A DNA stretch of 64,000 nt, taken from positions 744,001 through 808,000 of the forward strand of contig PUDQ02000003.1 in NCBI GenBank assembly GCA_002964805.2, in the 5' to 3' direction. The stretch comes from Trametes villosa (Eukaryota > Basidiomycota > Agaricomycetes > Polyporales > Polyporaceae). Shown here piece after piece: positions 1 to 11,500 of the stretch. The notes under the pieces are model-generated. The model saw nothing but the letters and a program-made list of their open reading frames with translations, was not told where the DNA came from and did not search any database. Position 1 is the stretch's first letter; each line of letters opens with the position of its first letter. The position numbers and the translations under genes were made by a program.

Positions 1-274
1 AAGTACGGAGGTCGCCCACATCCTTACACTCCTGCGTGCTGACTTAGACCCAGTTGAGACTTTCAGACCACACCAGCCCTACTTCCGGGGTTAACAAGAG
101 CCCGACCGTTCAAGCTCCCCAAGCGCATGGAGGCCAGATGGTTAGTTCCCATCGTTTGCGGGCGTTTGTAGCGTGCGACGGCGGCATGGTCGACCTTCTG
201 TGTCGAGTCATGCTGCCGCAGCCCAGCACTACTGCTGTGATGTAATAGAACGACCTTAAGAACAAGTAACGCAC

Positions 275-1227
275 CCTTTCCGCAGGCTATCGCGAACGCG
301 CGGGCGCGCTCCAGCGTTTCTGGCGCAGTCTGCACCGCAGCAATCAACTCCACGAGTTTCTATCGGACAAAGCGCGACGCGAGATAGAACCTCGCGTGAG
401 TAACACCGCATACACCCGCGTAGAATACAGAGACGCACCATCACGGGCACGGGGTTGAAGAAGTGCAGCCCGACGACTCTTGACGCGCTTTGCTGGCCTT
501 CGGGGTCGGACGCGGTCTTCCCCTCGGGGATGGTCGCCGCGGCAATCTTCGTGATGCTGATCGAGGACGTGTTCGTGGCGAGGATCGTCTTGGGCGAGAG
601 TTCCGCCGATAGCGAGCGGAAGATGCCCTGCTTGAGCGCGAGGTTTTCCGAGACCGCCTGGAGGGGATTCGTAACGGCGTCAGTGACATAGACTTTCACC
701 GAAAGGAAGGAATGCCAGTACGGCCGACAGGGTGCATGTTCCCGTAACGAGCTTACAATGTCACGAACCCTTTGTCTGAGCAAAGGATGGTTGGGACACT
801 TATAATCCGCTACAAGTTCTTGCACCCTTTCGGGCGCCCAGGGATACTATGTTTGCCGCGTAACAAGCTAAATGGAGAGATACATTACCTCAACCACCAT
901 GTCCGCCTCCCGGAAGCTCTTCAGCTCGTCGACCACCGTCAAACGGTCGCGCGCCTCCTTCGCGGCCTCCGAGGATATCTTGCCCTTCGCGACATCCTTC
1001 GCGAGCAGCTTGTCCATAAGCGCCAGCCCTGACTTGACCTGCGCGGCAGACCTGTCGTGTAACAGGACGGGGACCTTCGCGTGGACCGCTGACACGAACG
1101 CAATCCCCAGACCTGGACCAGAAGTGTAAGACGCCGCGAGCGCTGCCGACGGATGTGAAGTCCAGGGCTCACCCATCTGGCCTGCGCCAATGACGCCAAG
1201 TTTCTTGATTCCGTGTGCAATGCTCAT
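275..1227 (-). CDS. 3-hydroxyacyl-CoA dehydrogenase, 3' end missing
   Basis: NAD-dependent oxidation of 3-hydroxyacyl-CoA in fatty-acid beta-oxidation. Visible exons are 1173-1227, 889-1112, 439-657 and 275-359. The N-terminus has the Rossmann motif GVIGAGQMG, interrupted after the first bases of the last Gly codon by an intron and continuing as LGIA. Exon 3 carries NTSSISI and GLHFFNPVPVM, whose His is the family's catalytic residue. Exon 4 opens with KLVELI and ends at a GTGCGT donor after CGK. The next expected block (the PGF-VNR segment and C-terminal helical domain) is not found between position 274 and the window edge. The gene is therefore either cut by the window with an unusually long intron or truncated. 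The second intron (658-888, 231 nt) is also long. Family assignment is firm; completeness is not. Confidence 0.8.
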
Positions 1228-1709
1228 GTTTACTGCCGGTCGCGCTGTAGTTTGTGGGTGTGTGGTGGACGACTCGACGAGGTGAGCGTTGCGGACGGGG
1301 ATGGCGCGCCCCCGCATTCGCGTCGCGCCTCCAAGATCCGGATGCGGGGTAGCCGAGGATCATGTGATTGGCGTTCAAGCGCCGCCTTCCAAATTGAACC
1401 TCCGCCGACGCGTCGCGACGCGCTCTGTGTTACTGTATGCGCGTCTAGCATCCGCCATCCTCTCTTTCTCTGCTACCACCATCACCACCATCTTCCTCAA
1501 TCTTCCTGCCATATACTCGCGAACGTCCCCTCCTACTGCCACATGTATAATGCCAACGCCATACTTGCGCATTACGCGTCCGGAATGGTATTCGTTAAGG
1601 AATCACGTGGTTATCCGGCTACTAAACGACGTCATCGACGAATGCAGCCCGCCTATAACCCCGGGAGGCGTCGTTGACGGCTTCACCATCCGACGATAAA
1701 CACCTCACA

Positions 1710-2879
1710 ATGACCTCCTCACTTCCCCCTCTCGCTCAAGCACTGTCTGGTGCTCTTGGCAGCGCAACTGCGAATTCTATATCTTATCCCTTGGACCTAG
1801 TTGCTACCAAACTCCAAACAGCGAGGTCGAGAAAGCTCCAAGGCTTGCGGGGAGTATTGCGGCTACTCAAACACGTCCTGCGGACGGAGGGGCTGGCAGG
1901 ACTATACGATGGTCTCGGCGCCGATACCGCATCTACGCTAGTGTCGAAGTATGTCTGGTTCTTGCCCAGTGAAGCTCGCTATCACGCACTAACGGTGGTT
2001 CAGTTTCCTGTATTACTACTTCTATACCCTGTTGCACGCGCTCGCGGCAAGACGCAAAGCGACGACGAATACCCCTCTCCTCCGGGCCATCAAGGATGCG
2101 CTCACCTCGCCAACTCGTCCCACGCTTCTCAGCGTGCCTGCAGAGTTGGCCGTCGGCTTCATCGCAGGCGTCGCCAGCCGCGCTGTGTCCACCCCTCTCA
2201 GCGTCGTCACTGTGCGGATGCAGACAGAAGCGGACGACGACGACGACGACGATGACGACAGCAGCGACGAAGAAGGCCGCACCGCGGACAAGAAGTCGCC
2301 ACATTTCTCAGAGGTCGTGCGCAGGATCTACTCCGAGGAGGGCTTCTCTGGCTTCTGGGCAGGTCTGTCAAACGCTCTCTCCTATCATATTGCTCCTGAA
2401 ACTCATCCACATACAGGCTTCCAACCAACCCTCCCACTCTGTCTCACGCCCGCCATCACCCTCCTCCTCTTCCAGCTCCTGAGCCGCCTCCCGCTCCGCC
2501 TCAGCCGCACCACCCCCGCGCGCCCCTCTGCGTCTGGCGCGTTCCTCAGCGGTGCGACCGCCAACGCGCTTGCGACCGCGCTCCTCTATCCGCTCCTCCT
2601 CGCCAAGGTGCGCGTCCAGGCCTCGCGCAAGGGAGGGCGCGTGCTCTCGATGGTCGACATTTGGGCTCAGGCGCTCAAGAGAGAGGGCTGGGAGGGGCTC
2701 TACCAGGGCTTGCCGGCGCAGCTAATTAAGGGCTTTGTGGGCCAGGGCGTGACGATGCTTGTGAAGCAGCGGTGAGTGCTTTTGTTAGGGTATGAGTATA
2801 AGTGGTGTAGGGTGAAGCTGATTGGGTCATATGTAGGATTGAGCGCGCGGCTGTGCGGCTGTATACGAAGGCCAAGTAG
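1710..2879 (+). CDS. peroxisomal-type mitochondrial-carrier family protein (PMP47/ANT1-like)
   Basis: Member of the SLC25 carrier superfamily, closest in style to peroxisomal ATP/adenine nucleotide transporters (PMP47, yeast Ant1, human SLC25A17), which supply ATP for acyl-CoA activation. Exons 1710-1948, 2004-2362, 2417-2771 and 2837-2879 give 331 residues. Three repeat units are visible, with signatures near PLDLVATKLQ, PLSVVTVRMQ and PLLLAKVRVQ; the second and third lack the acidic residue, as is common in PMP47 relatives. The intron 1 junction makes a Tyr-rich FLYYYFYTLL stretch typical of this subgroup. An unusual acidic insert (nine consecutive Asp, then SSDEE) follows repeat 2 at about residue 156. 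The start ATG lies in good context after CTCACA. Substrate is inferred from family resemblance only. Confidence 0.85.
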
Positions 2880-3377
2880 ACGAGAGTCCCCGGATGATTT
2901 CTTGGTGCTGTGGTACTACGCTAAGATCGTCCCATATATGTGTGACTATTTTGTTCTTTACTATCCGCTGATGGATGGCTCTCGACGGACCCTGGAGCAG
3001 CAAACACCGCGCCACGCTATCCTACCCTAAGCTGCAGCCCTGGGATAGCGTTCTCCGACACTGCCTATGCGTCCTCGGCGTGCTTTCACTGTCAGCAAGC
3101 ACCGCAGCACGTCTTATGCTGCAGCACTGTGCTCCTTCTACCGCAACACACCTTCTCTACCGCAGCGCCCGACTTCTTCTCCCACAGCCAGGCGCTTCTC
3201 TCTGGACACGCGCCCAGGTATATAACCCCCCACGCCCGCTGCTGCTGTCCTTAATGGACATCCCCTCGTGCACTGGAAAGTGCCCGCACGGAGTGGTAAC
3301 CCAGCACACCCGTACGTCTCTCCATGACCTTCCCCTCTCTCACCCCTCATCCCATACTTACCACGTCCCTCGTGCGC

Positions 3378-3421
3378 AGGATATCCTGCGGCGGCCGGAT
3401 ATCCTGCGACGGCCGGATATC
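3378..3421 (+). repeat. GGATATC(CTGCGRCGGCC) tandem repeat
   Basis: GGATATC recurs three times, separated by CTGCGGCGGCC and CTGCGACGGCC. The period is about 18 nt with one base changed between units. GGATATC is a near-palindrome (GATATC core), so both strands carry evenly spaced copies. Confidence 0.75.
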
Positions 3422-3596
3422 GGGAATAACGCGTGAGTGCCCCGTGTCGGCGCCCTCCCTTCCTCTCTGCTCCCCTCCTGTCCTGCCGCCTTTCCGGCCC
3501 TGCCCCCGCCCCCGCCCTGCCTGACGTCCCACCTTCACACAGAGTCCGCTGTTTCGACGTGGTCTCGGATCTCGCCGCAGCCGCCTGCGTAAGTCT

Positions 3597-3624
3597 CCCC
3601 CCGATGCTGAAACGCATCGGGGGG
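3597..3624. repeat. perfect 11-bp inverted repeat (hairpin)
   Basis: CCCCCCGATGC and GCATCGGGGGG flank the six-base loop TGAAAC without mismatch. The strong stem could form in DNA or RNA. No T-run follows and no gene overlaps it, so its role is unknown. Confidence 0.85.
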
Positions 3625-4172
3625 AGCATCGTCGGATCGCCGCCTGGCGTCGAACGACGTGATCGGGGATATCACCCCTTTTCATGAAACAAATACCCCA
3701 GGACATCTACGCCCCCCCGCCACCCTGCGCTCGGTCAAGGAGGCGCACGAGGAGGAACGGAGGAGGAAGAGCAGAGGAGGAGAGAGAGGCAGGGCGGAGA
3801 GGAAGAGCGGAGGGGAGAGGCGGGCGGGCGGAATGTAGCCCTCGCTCCAGAATCGGTGTAAAGAAGAAAGATGTTGGTTTCGCGAAGGCGTATTTCTGTC
3901 AGCGTGCTGAAGCTTGTTTCGAGTGGATGACTGCGACTTGGGGGGATTCATCTTCGCTGCACTTGCAAGTTACCTCAAATTCTTCCACTCATACTTGTGG
4001 ACCGACGCAGCACACGGTCGAGAGATGTTGTTTGACTGAACATTTGATATTTTGTGCGAGATACAAGAGAGGAAGAAATTGTCCGTGATTGTTTCTGAAT
4101 CTATGTACCGAATCTCCAAGCGTCCATGCAAGGCAAAAGTCCGTATGGGTATCATATCAAACTCGCGTCCCG

Positions 4173-5445
4173 TTATTCCGACTCCGCACCGAGGAACAGC
4201 ACCTCATCGAACCGGCGGAACGCGGCGAACGGCATCGGCGACGCGAGTACCATCGGCGACGGCGAGCCCTCCGCTAGGTGCGCACGGAGGGTAGGCGCAG
4301 CATGCGCGGTTGCGGGCGCGTCATCCGAGAGGTCGACCGTCTCGAATCCGTCGTCGTACTCCGCAGTGGCGCGAGGAGAGGGGATAGAGAGCGGAAGGGA
4401 GTTGACGGTGATCCCGAGCCCGACGGGAGCAGGAGCGGCGTCGTTGTCGTGCTCCTGGGACTCGAACTGGGAGACGTCCTCGGACTCGGCGTCCCAGGTG
4501 CGCTCGGAGCGCGTCCAGGTGTAGTGCACCTTGCCCGTGGGCGGGTTGAACAGCGCCTCGACGTCGACGTTCCCGTCCGAGTCGTAGAAGTAGTGGTCCT
4601 CGTCGGAGTCGTCCGAGCCGTACCACACGCCCGAGTCCGAGTCGCTGCCGGCGGCGCGGCGCTCGACGTCGGAGTCAGAGTCAGAGGCCTCGGTGTCCAC
4701 GAAGTGCGCGCGCGTCGAGCCGGGGCACGCGGTGTAGTGCACCGCGCCCGTGGGCGGGTTGAAGAGCGCCGCGACGTCGACGTTCCCGTCCGAGTCGTAG
4801 AAGTAGTGGTCGACGTCGGAGTCGTCGGAGTCGAGCGAGTCGAACAGGGAGGCGTCGCTCTCCGGCTCGCTGTCGCTGTCGCTGGCAGCGGCCTGGGCGG
4901 GGGCGGTGGTGTCCCCCTGCTCAGGCTCCTCGGGGATGCGTTGGATGCGCTCGAGGAGGCGGCGGACGCGCTCGTTGTGGGACAGCTTGCGCGCCCCGCG
5001 GCGCTTGACCGCGGAGCACTCCGTGTCGGTCTCGTACCCGCGGTCGTTGGGCGTGGCGGGGACGGAAACGGCTTGGAGCTCAGGGCTCGCCTCCGTGTTT
5101 TTGTTCATGACCTCCGGGCTGTGGAGAGCGAATAGTGAGCAGCTGTAGACGAAGCGACAAAGTGTAGAAGAGCGCGTACCTAGCAGGCCAGGACTTGAAG
5201 TCATTCTCTTCGGCGCCGCGGTAGGGCTCGAAGTGATTGAATCCCGCATAGGCCTCAGGCTCGTCCCACTCGCACTCAGAGGCGCGGAGGACGGCGAGGT
5301 CGCCGCGCTCCTCGGCGTGGGCCTCGCTCGAGAAGAGAGAGTTGAAGTTCTCCTCCCCAGAGGAGAAGGGGTTCGAGATGGTGATGGAGTCGAAAGAGAG
5401 CCCGAGGCCAGCAAGGGTCGTGTTGGTGGCGGTGAAGGACGACAT
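4173..5445 (-). CDS. uncharacterised acidic protein with duplicated HYFYDSDGNVDV module
   Basis: Function not recognised. Exons 5180-5445 and 4173-5118 give 403 residues; the intron (5119-5179) is GTACGC...CAG. The most striking feature is a module of about 33 residues present twice, at about 185-216 and 256-287. Each copy is an Asp/Ser run, then DHYFYDSDGNVDV, ALFNPPTG and VHYT. The two DNA copies (4734-4831 and 4521-4618) differ at only a few positions, pointing to a recent internal duplication. The spacer and flanks are rich in Ser-Asp/Ser-Glu, resembling casein kinase 2 target tracts. A basic stretch KRRGARKLSHNERVRRLLERI at about residues 120-140 could be a nuclear signal. No signal peptide or membrane segment. 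A TATA box lies about 105 bp upstream of the ATG. Confidence 0.75.
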
Positions 5446-5547
5446 GGTGGTGTTTGGGTGTGAGGGCGATGGGTGGGCGACGTGTACGATGAGTGAAGTG
5501 TGGATGAGTGAATGCGAGTTGGTGCTGAGAGAGGACGAAGAGGCGCA

Positions 5548-5555
5548 TCTTTTAT
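5548..5555 (-). promoter_or_regulatory. TATA box of the acidic-repeat gene
   Basis: TATAAAAG on the minus strand, about 105 bp upstream of the start codon at 5445. It fits a core promoter with a 5' UTR of roughly 70 nt. Confidence 0.5.
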
Positions 5556-5865
5556 ACGTGTGAGGTGCGGATGAGAGCCTGGTCGAGAGTGGCGGAATGC
5601 ACAGCAGCGTGGATGGGGTGGAAGGAAGTCCGTGCGGGAGCGCGCCAACCGACGCGGCTTGGAGGAGGAGATTGTTCGCATTGCCGCGCATTGGGCGGGC
5701 CTAGGCACTCTGTAATGGAGGGAGCGTTTCGATATAGACTGGTAGTGTCGCGGATACCAATGTCTCCTGCGCGGTCTTGCGCGCATCCGAGAAGTGGCTA
5801 CCAGTCCGACCCGCAATCCGAACTAGGCAGGATCACCACGCCTGTAGGGGAAAACTTGGGCCGCA

Positions 5866-6601
5866 TCCGAACGCGCCTAAGCAAGCGGAAGTGTCAAGAA
5901 TCGAGAATGCATTTCGAAAGTGGCCGGTAGAGTAACCGAGTGGCGGTGTGCTTTTGCGTATGCTACAGCCTGGCGGCGCTATCGGTAGTAGGTTCAAGAG
6001 TCAGTGCATAGCTGTCGGCGCCGTTGGTGACATCCGCGTCGGAGCGTGGACAACTCCGGAGGTTACTACCCTTCCTAGTCCAGAACAAATCAGAAAAGGT
6101 ATGAATGCGCGGATAGGCATAGACACAGCAGCCCATGCGTACCTATAGAGCTCCCGCAGGAGCACCACCAAGGAAACAGGTACCCGCGGACGAGACCCAG
6201 ATGTGATCGTCCGGCTAGAGCCGCCTTCGCGCCTCCGAACGCGCCCAACGAAACGAAAACGTCAAGAATCGCGGATGTCATTCGAATGTAACCGATGAAG
6301 TATTCCAGTCGTGTCATAGTTCTGCGAACACGAGGGTCCAGCGGCGCTATCAGCGGCAGCCTCGAGGCTCGTATGGTAACTTCCGGAGCCTGCATGGACA
6401 TCCGCGTCGGTGTATTGGCAGCTCCGGAGGCTACCACTCTCCCTACTACGGAACAAAGTAGACCAGACGTGAGTTCGCGGATGTAGGCATCGGAGCGGCG
6501 TCCTGTGCGTACCTGCTGAAACTCCACCCGCGCAGCCCTGACGCACAGGCTACCCACAGACAGAACCCAGATGCGACCGCCCGGTTAGAACCGCCTTTGC
6601 G
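5866..6601. repeat. tandem duplication (two units of about 368 bp) running into the 3' end of an F-box gene
   Basis: Unit A (about 5866-6233) and unit B (about 6234-6601) align along their length. Landmarks appear in the same order in both: CCGAACGCGCC, GTCAAGAATCG, GGCGCTATC, CATCCGCGTCGG, CTCCGGAGG and GCGTACCT, then an ending CGGTTAGAACCGCCTTTGCGCCT or its diverged version. Unit B's end is the last codons and stop of the F-box gene ending at 6585, so unit A carries a decayed copy of that gene terminus. Identity looks like 65-75% by eye (not computed). Otherwise no gene is seen in 5446-6584. Confidence 0.7.
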
Positions 6602-8303
6602 CCTGTATGGCTTCCACTAGCATGTTCGTCATCCTCACAGGATGGTTCCGTGGCTGGTCGTTCAAGAAGTACGGGACTACCGTGCCCTGCATGGTGAGCG
6701 AGCCGGCGCCAGCGCGGTCCACGTTCGCGTGGAAGCACGGGAACAGGCGATCGAGGATGATTGCGAGGTCAAGCAGGTTCGCCGTGTCGCCCCCGAGAAA
6801 CCGATGGATCTGGAGGTGCTCCATCGTCCGTTGCCCTACGGCCGGGATATCGTGCGGGGACGGCAGGGTCCGGACGTCTACGATACTGAGAGTGAGGAGA
6901 TCGAGATGGGGACAGCGTTGGGCAAAAGCCAGCAGTCCACAGACGGTCGGCTGATTTGGGGGATTCGTGGCTTCAAGAGCGTGGAATGCATAGGACAAGT
7001 GGAAATGCTGGAGCGAGGGCCAAGCGCTCGCGATTACAAGCGCGTCCTGGTCGTCCATGCGTGCGACATATTCGTGGAACTCGATGGTGATCTCGCTCAT
7101 GTCCCGGAAGGAGAGGTACGGTCGGATGATGTCGGCAATGGATACAGCAGGAGACGGGATCTGGCCGGAGATGAATAGATGAACCTCATAGACGGATCGT
7201 GAGACTTTGCCACAGACGAGCTCAAGTGCGTCCTTGAGGCTTTCCACGCTGAGGGCGGAGGTCACGGAGAGCGCAAGACTGACGACGTTCGGAAAATGAG
7301 CAGCTCGAAAGATCTGTGTGATGTCGGTGATGGTCCCGGAAAGATGAAGCTTTTCAAGCGCAAGGAACGCTTCTCCTAGATGAAGGGGGCCCGAGGAATC
7401 GAGGTCGAGTGAGATGTGCAAGTCTAAGGCGCGGAGAGAAGCCATATGGGAAGTGAATTGGAGGGTTCCCGCGCCGACGGTTGCACCGGAGTAGAGCAAG
7501 TCCAAGCTCTCCAGCGCGGTCAGTTGAGAGAGGCAGGTCAGATAGCGCGAGGGAAAGTCGGTGGGTAGGCCCTCGGTTATAGAGAAGTGCTGTAAACCGG
7601 ACAGACATGAGACGATCAGACGCAAGATGGCTCCAGGAGTAGAGGTCGTAGTCCCGTCCTGGTCCTGCAATGGGGAGAAGACGAACGCAGAGTCGAACGA
7701 AATCCGTAGGGTGCGCAGCGATGGCGGAAGGAGTAGCATGAGAGGGTGTGCGTCTTGCGAGTCAAACTCTGCAATGGAGAGTTCCTTGAGGCGCGGTAAC
7801 AAAGGCTGGCCTCCGGACTGCTGCCCTAGTATGGCCCATACTGCCACGTGAACCGAGGGGGGGAATTTCCACGCGAGACCGCGTATCCGGCGTGCATACA
7901 CCTGGAATCGCTGCCATTGCTGGGGAGTGATATCATCGATTATATGCTGTAAGCATTCTTAACTGTGAGTCAAGATATTTGATTCAGATAGTACAGGCGT
8001 ACTCACGCCTTCGCCGCAATCTCGATAGAACGGGAAGATGCGCAGCAAGTTTTCAAGATCGTCAACGTTCTTCCATAGAGTATTTAGCGCAGGCGTCGCG
8101 AAGGCCTTACAGACGCGCGCCAAACATGTTAATGATTGGCGGTCTCGTCTCGCCTTTTGGGCCTGGTCCACCGTTTTGACGAACCCCTCGACGGACCAGG
8201 GGGGCAGAAACGGTAGACAAATCGCCTCCAAGACATGGGGAACTCGCAATATGCGATCGAAAGGAGGTTCTGATGATGAGATTGTTACTTCCGAGTTGTT
8301 CAT
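6585..8303 (-). CDS. F-box/leucine-rich-repeat protein (paralog 1)
   Basis: Probable substrate-recognition subunit of an SCF ubiquitin ligase; target unknown. Exons 8007-8303 and 6585-7946 give 552 residues. The degenerate F-box lies at about residues 20-85: LRVPHVLEAICLPFL, then LARVCKAFATPALNTLW, the usual mushroom F-box signature. The single intron (7947-8006, with TTGACTCAC as likely branch site) sits just before a DDITPQQWQRFQ block, the same place as in the two paralogs at 18-20 kb and 21.6-23.5 kb. The rest is a run of irregular leucine-rich repeats (LLPRLKELSI, LPPSLRTLRISF, LTALESLDLL, MASLRALDLHISL, CPHLDLLTL) ending in a conserved LLGG..ANLLDL..ILDRLFPC segment. Its last codons are tandemly duplicated downstream. 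Confidence 0.75.
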
Positions 8304-8576
8304 GGTTATCTGCTCGATCAGGAGGGTGTTTAATAGAGAGTATACGTCGAGAGAGATAGTGGTAGGTGGTGGTAGGAGAGTGAAGGGCGAAAACCCTAAA
8401 GACGTCGTGATCAGGTTTATCGTTAGTTTCGGCAAGCGCCGGCCAACGGGCGCTTAGAGACTCCTGGCTTTCTACTGGCTTTCACCAATTCCGACGACCG
8501 TCAAGTACTCACTCAAAATTTTGACTTTCAGCCTCGCAACAACTTGCGCATACACCATACACGATTAAGCATAATA

Positions 8577-11500
8577 TCAATTCATAACCTGCGCCTTCTT
8601 CTCCCGGTAAAATCGCCCGAGCTCCTTCATCGCCTGGCCGAAGCCATCCGCTACTGTCGTCCCCTTCTCGATCCACTTCGGCAACTTGCCCCTGATGCGC
8701 GGAGACGCATACCGGCCGTCCACGAGAATGAGTGCCGCCCAGTCTCCTCGATGTCGGATTGCGCGCCCTGTCGAAACCACAGTCAGTTTTTCTCGGAACA
8801 CCGCAGAGAGCTGAAGGCAGGCGCACCGATACTCTGGTTAACGGCGTTCATACACATGTTCTCGTATAGCTCCGTGCCCGCGTCCTTTGCGCCATATTTC
8901 GGTACGATATTCGAGCCAGGCTTCGCGTCCGCGCGTCGACGCTGCTCCAGGCGGTTCACGTAGTTCATGCGCTCCTTGAGCTCGGGCGAACCCAAGTTCG
9001 CGAACGGGAGACCGATGATGACGACCGCTCGCGCAAGGTCGTCCGCGAAGTTCAGGCCCTCCGAGAGCTTCGCGCCGACGACGGCAAACAGCAGCGCGCC
9101 GCGTTTCTTGCCATCGGTGGAGTCGGCGCCGCTCTGGATCTGGGAGGCGTAGTCCCGCAGGACTGCTTCGACCTCGTTGCTCTGCTGTGGTTCGGAGAAG
9201 ACCTGTCGCGGAATAGTTGACTCGTCAACGACCTGTTCCATTGCGTACTTGTCAGGATTCCCAACCTTCTTCTTGGCGTTCAGCTTCTCCAAAAGGCCCG
9301 TTGCTTTCCATTGACTTGTGACTGTGTTCAGGAAGGCGTAGGAGGGCACGAACACCACCATCCCGCCCGGGACGACGTTCGTGAAGTTCAGAAGGATCTG
9401 GCCAAGTTCGGCCATCTGCGTCATTTACCCGGGTCAGAACTGTTCACGGGGTGCATACAGCGAGCTATGGTCGACTTACGAGACCCTCGTCGCCCCGCTG
9501 CTGGTACTTGAACTGCAGCTCGCCTCCTCGAGGGCCCTTCTTGAGCACCAGCGTCTGGAGATTCTCGGGCGGTATGATGTGGCCACAGGAGAATGTTGAA
9601 AGTCGCTCTGTGGGAAGCGCGGAGAATAATTGGTGCACAACGTCGTCAATCTGCAGGCTGGCCTTTAATACCCAGCATCGACTCAGGGCGCGACAAGTAT
9701 AAGAGCGTACAGGAGACATAGTTCCGCCAGCGAGTATCACCGCACGCGCAGAATCGACGACTTCCTGGAAGTACGTTGCTGGGTTGAGGTGCTGGTACTT
9801 GATTTCGACCTGCCCGTCTACCATGGACAAAGTGACGCGTCCGTCTAATTATTGGCGCATATAGGAGCAAACCCTTCTTCATCAGTGCCAGTCGCGCGCG
9901 AGAACGACACATTCCTCACCATCGCTCGCCGCGGAGAGTGCGCTGATGAAGCTTTCCACTGCATGTAGCGGCGGCGTCGTGCTAGCCAAGCGCGCGAGCT
10001 TTGCCAGTTTCCCGGTATCTGTTGGGGTGTTATATACTCGCCGTTGCGCGACGGAGGTGATACTACTTGCCTTGCCCTGCAGCCTTCTCGAGCGTCTTCA
10101 CCGAGTAGCCTGAGATTTTCCTTGCGATCTGACGACCCAAACGCGAATGCGCTCACATTCAGCGAACAACGAAGCAAGTTAAACTTGGCACGGGGTACGC
10201 GCACCTTGCTCTCCCGCAAATACTTCTCTACCTCCAACAGATTCACCCCCTCCGTCTTGCGCCCCAGCCGCTGCAACAGCTCCGCGCTCGTCATCACCTC
10301 CACCTCCGCCCCGCGCGCCCCTCCGCCATTCGCCTTGGACTGCGCGTCGCGCCATGCCTCCGCGTACTGGACGAGCGCGTCGAGGAGGTTCATGAGGCGC
10401 TTGAGGTGCAGTGCGTGCGCGGTGGAGAGCCGATTGCGGAAGCGCGAGAGGTAGATGGAGAGCTGGTGGCGCGCGTTGATGAGCGTGCGCAGCGGGAGGC
10501 GGGTCGTGGAGAGGGAGAGCAGAGTGGATGTCAGGTCTGTGGAAAAGGCGTGAGTCGGAGACAGGATCTTGGTGGAGGCGCGCGTGCGTACTGTGTGCCT
10601 CGTCGATGATGACGACTTGCCCGGGAAGGTCGATGCCGAGAGCCTCCCGCGCTGTGCGCTGCAAGAGGAGGTTATAAGGGAGAAGCACTAGCTGCGCCTG
10701 CGGGATAGCTCTTCGCGCGCCGAAGTATGGACATGTGCCGGCGTCTTTACCTGCAAGAAACAGGTCTTCGATGTCCTTTGGGGTAGCCTGGCAATACGTT
10801 AGCACCCTCACGTTACAACGAGTGAATTGATCGAGTACTCACCAGGATCTGGTCGCGCAGGTCAAGCATCTTCGTTTCCTCCTCTACTGTTGGCAGATGA
10901 GGACATCGCTTCTTACCCTTCTCTACGCTGACAGTGAGCAGATGATAATGAGAACAACGCTCGCGTACTCACCGCCCAACATTTGACGGCACGCCTCGTC
11001 CAAGTCGCTCGCCTTCTCCCGCAAACGCTCATGTATGCACAGCTGCTTGCGCGACCCCAACGAAACTGCCCTCGCACCCGATCCTGCCCCATCCTCAGCG
11101 GCGGTCTCGTCGTACTCGAGAGCAGATGCAGAGCGCTTTGTGAGTTTATTGAGGGCCTCGCGTGCGTCTCGCATATCTGAGACCGCGATGTTTAGCTTAA
11201 GCTTGAGCTTCTCCAGCTCGTGCAGAACTTGGGCGAGCTGCGAGTGCGTGCGCGAGGCGTAGTAGATCTTGGGGCACGTTGGCTCTTTCTCCTCTTCTTG
11301 CGTGGTGCCCGGACCTCCTTGTAGCCTGCGTCGAGCAATCCTCAGGTTAGCCAGGTGGAATGCAAACCATCTTCATGAACCGTACTACTTTCTCATGAGG
11401 GCAAGGACTGCAGGAGACAAATTGCACGCCTCGTCCTGGTTGTCTCCGTCTTCCGGAAGGAATGCCTTGTCTTCGTCTAGCTGGTCATCAACCGCATCGT

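Larger units (their letters stand above)
2880..4172. other. gene-free stretch with small repeats
   Basis: No convincing coding exon on either strand. It holds a short GGATATC-based repeat (about 3378-3421), a perfect hairpin (3597-3624) and a purine-rich AGGAGG stretch (about 3740-3835). It lies between the 3' ends of the convergent carrier and acidic-protein genes. Confidence 0.6.
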
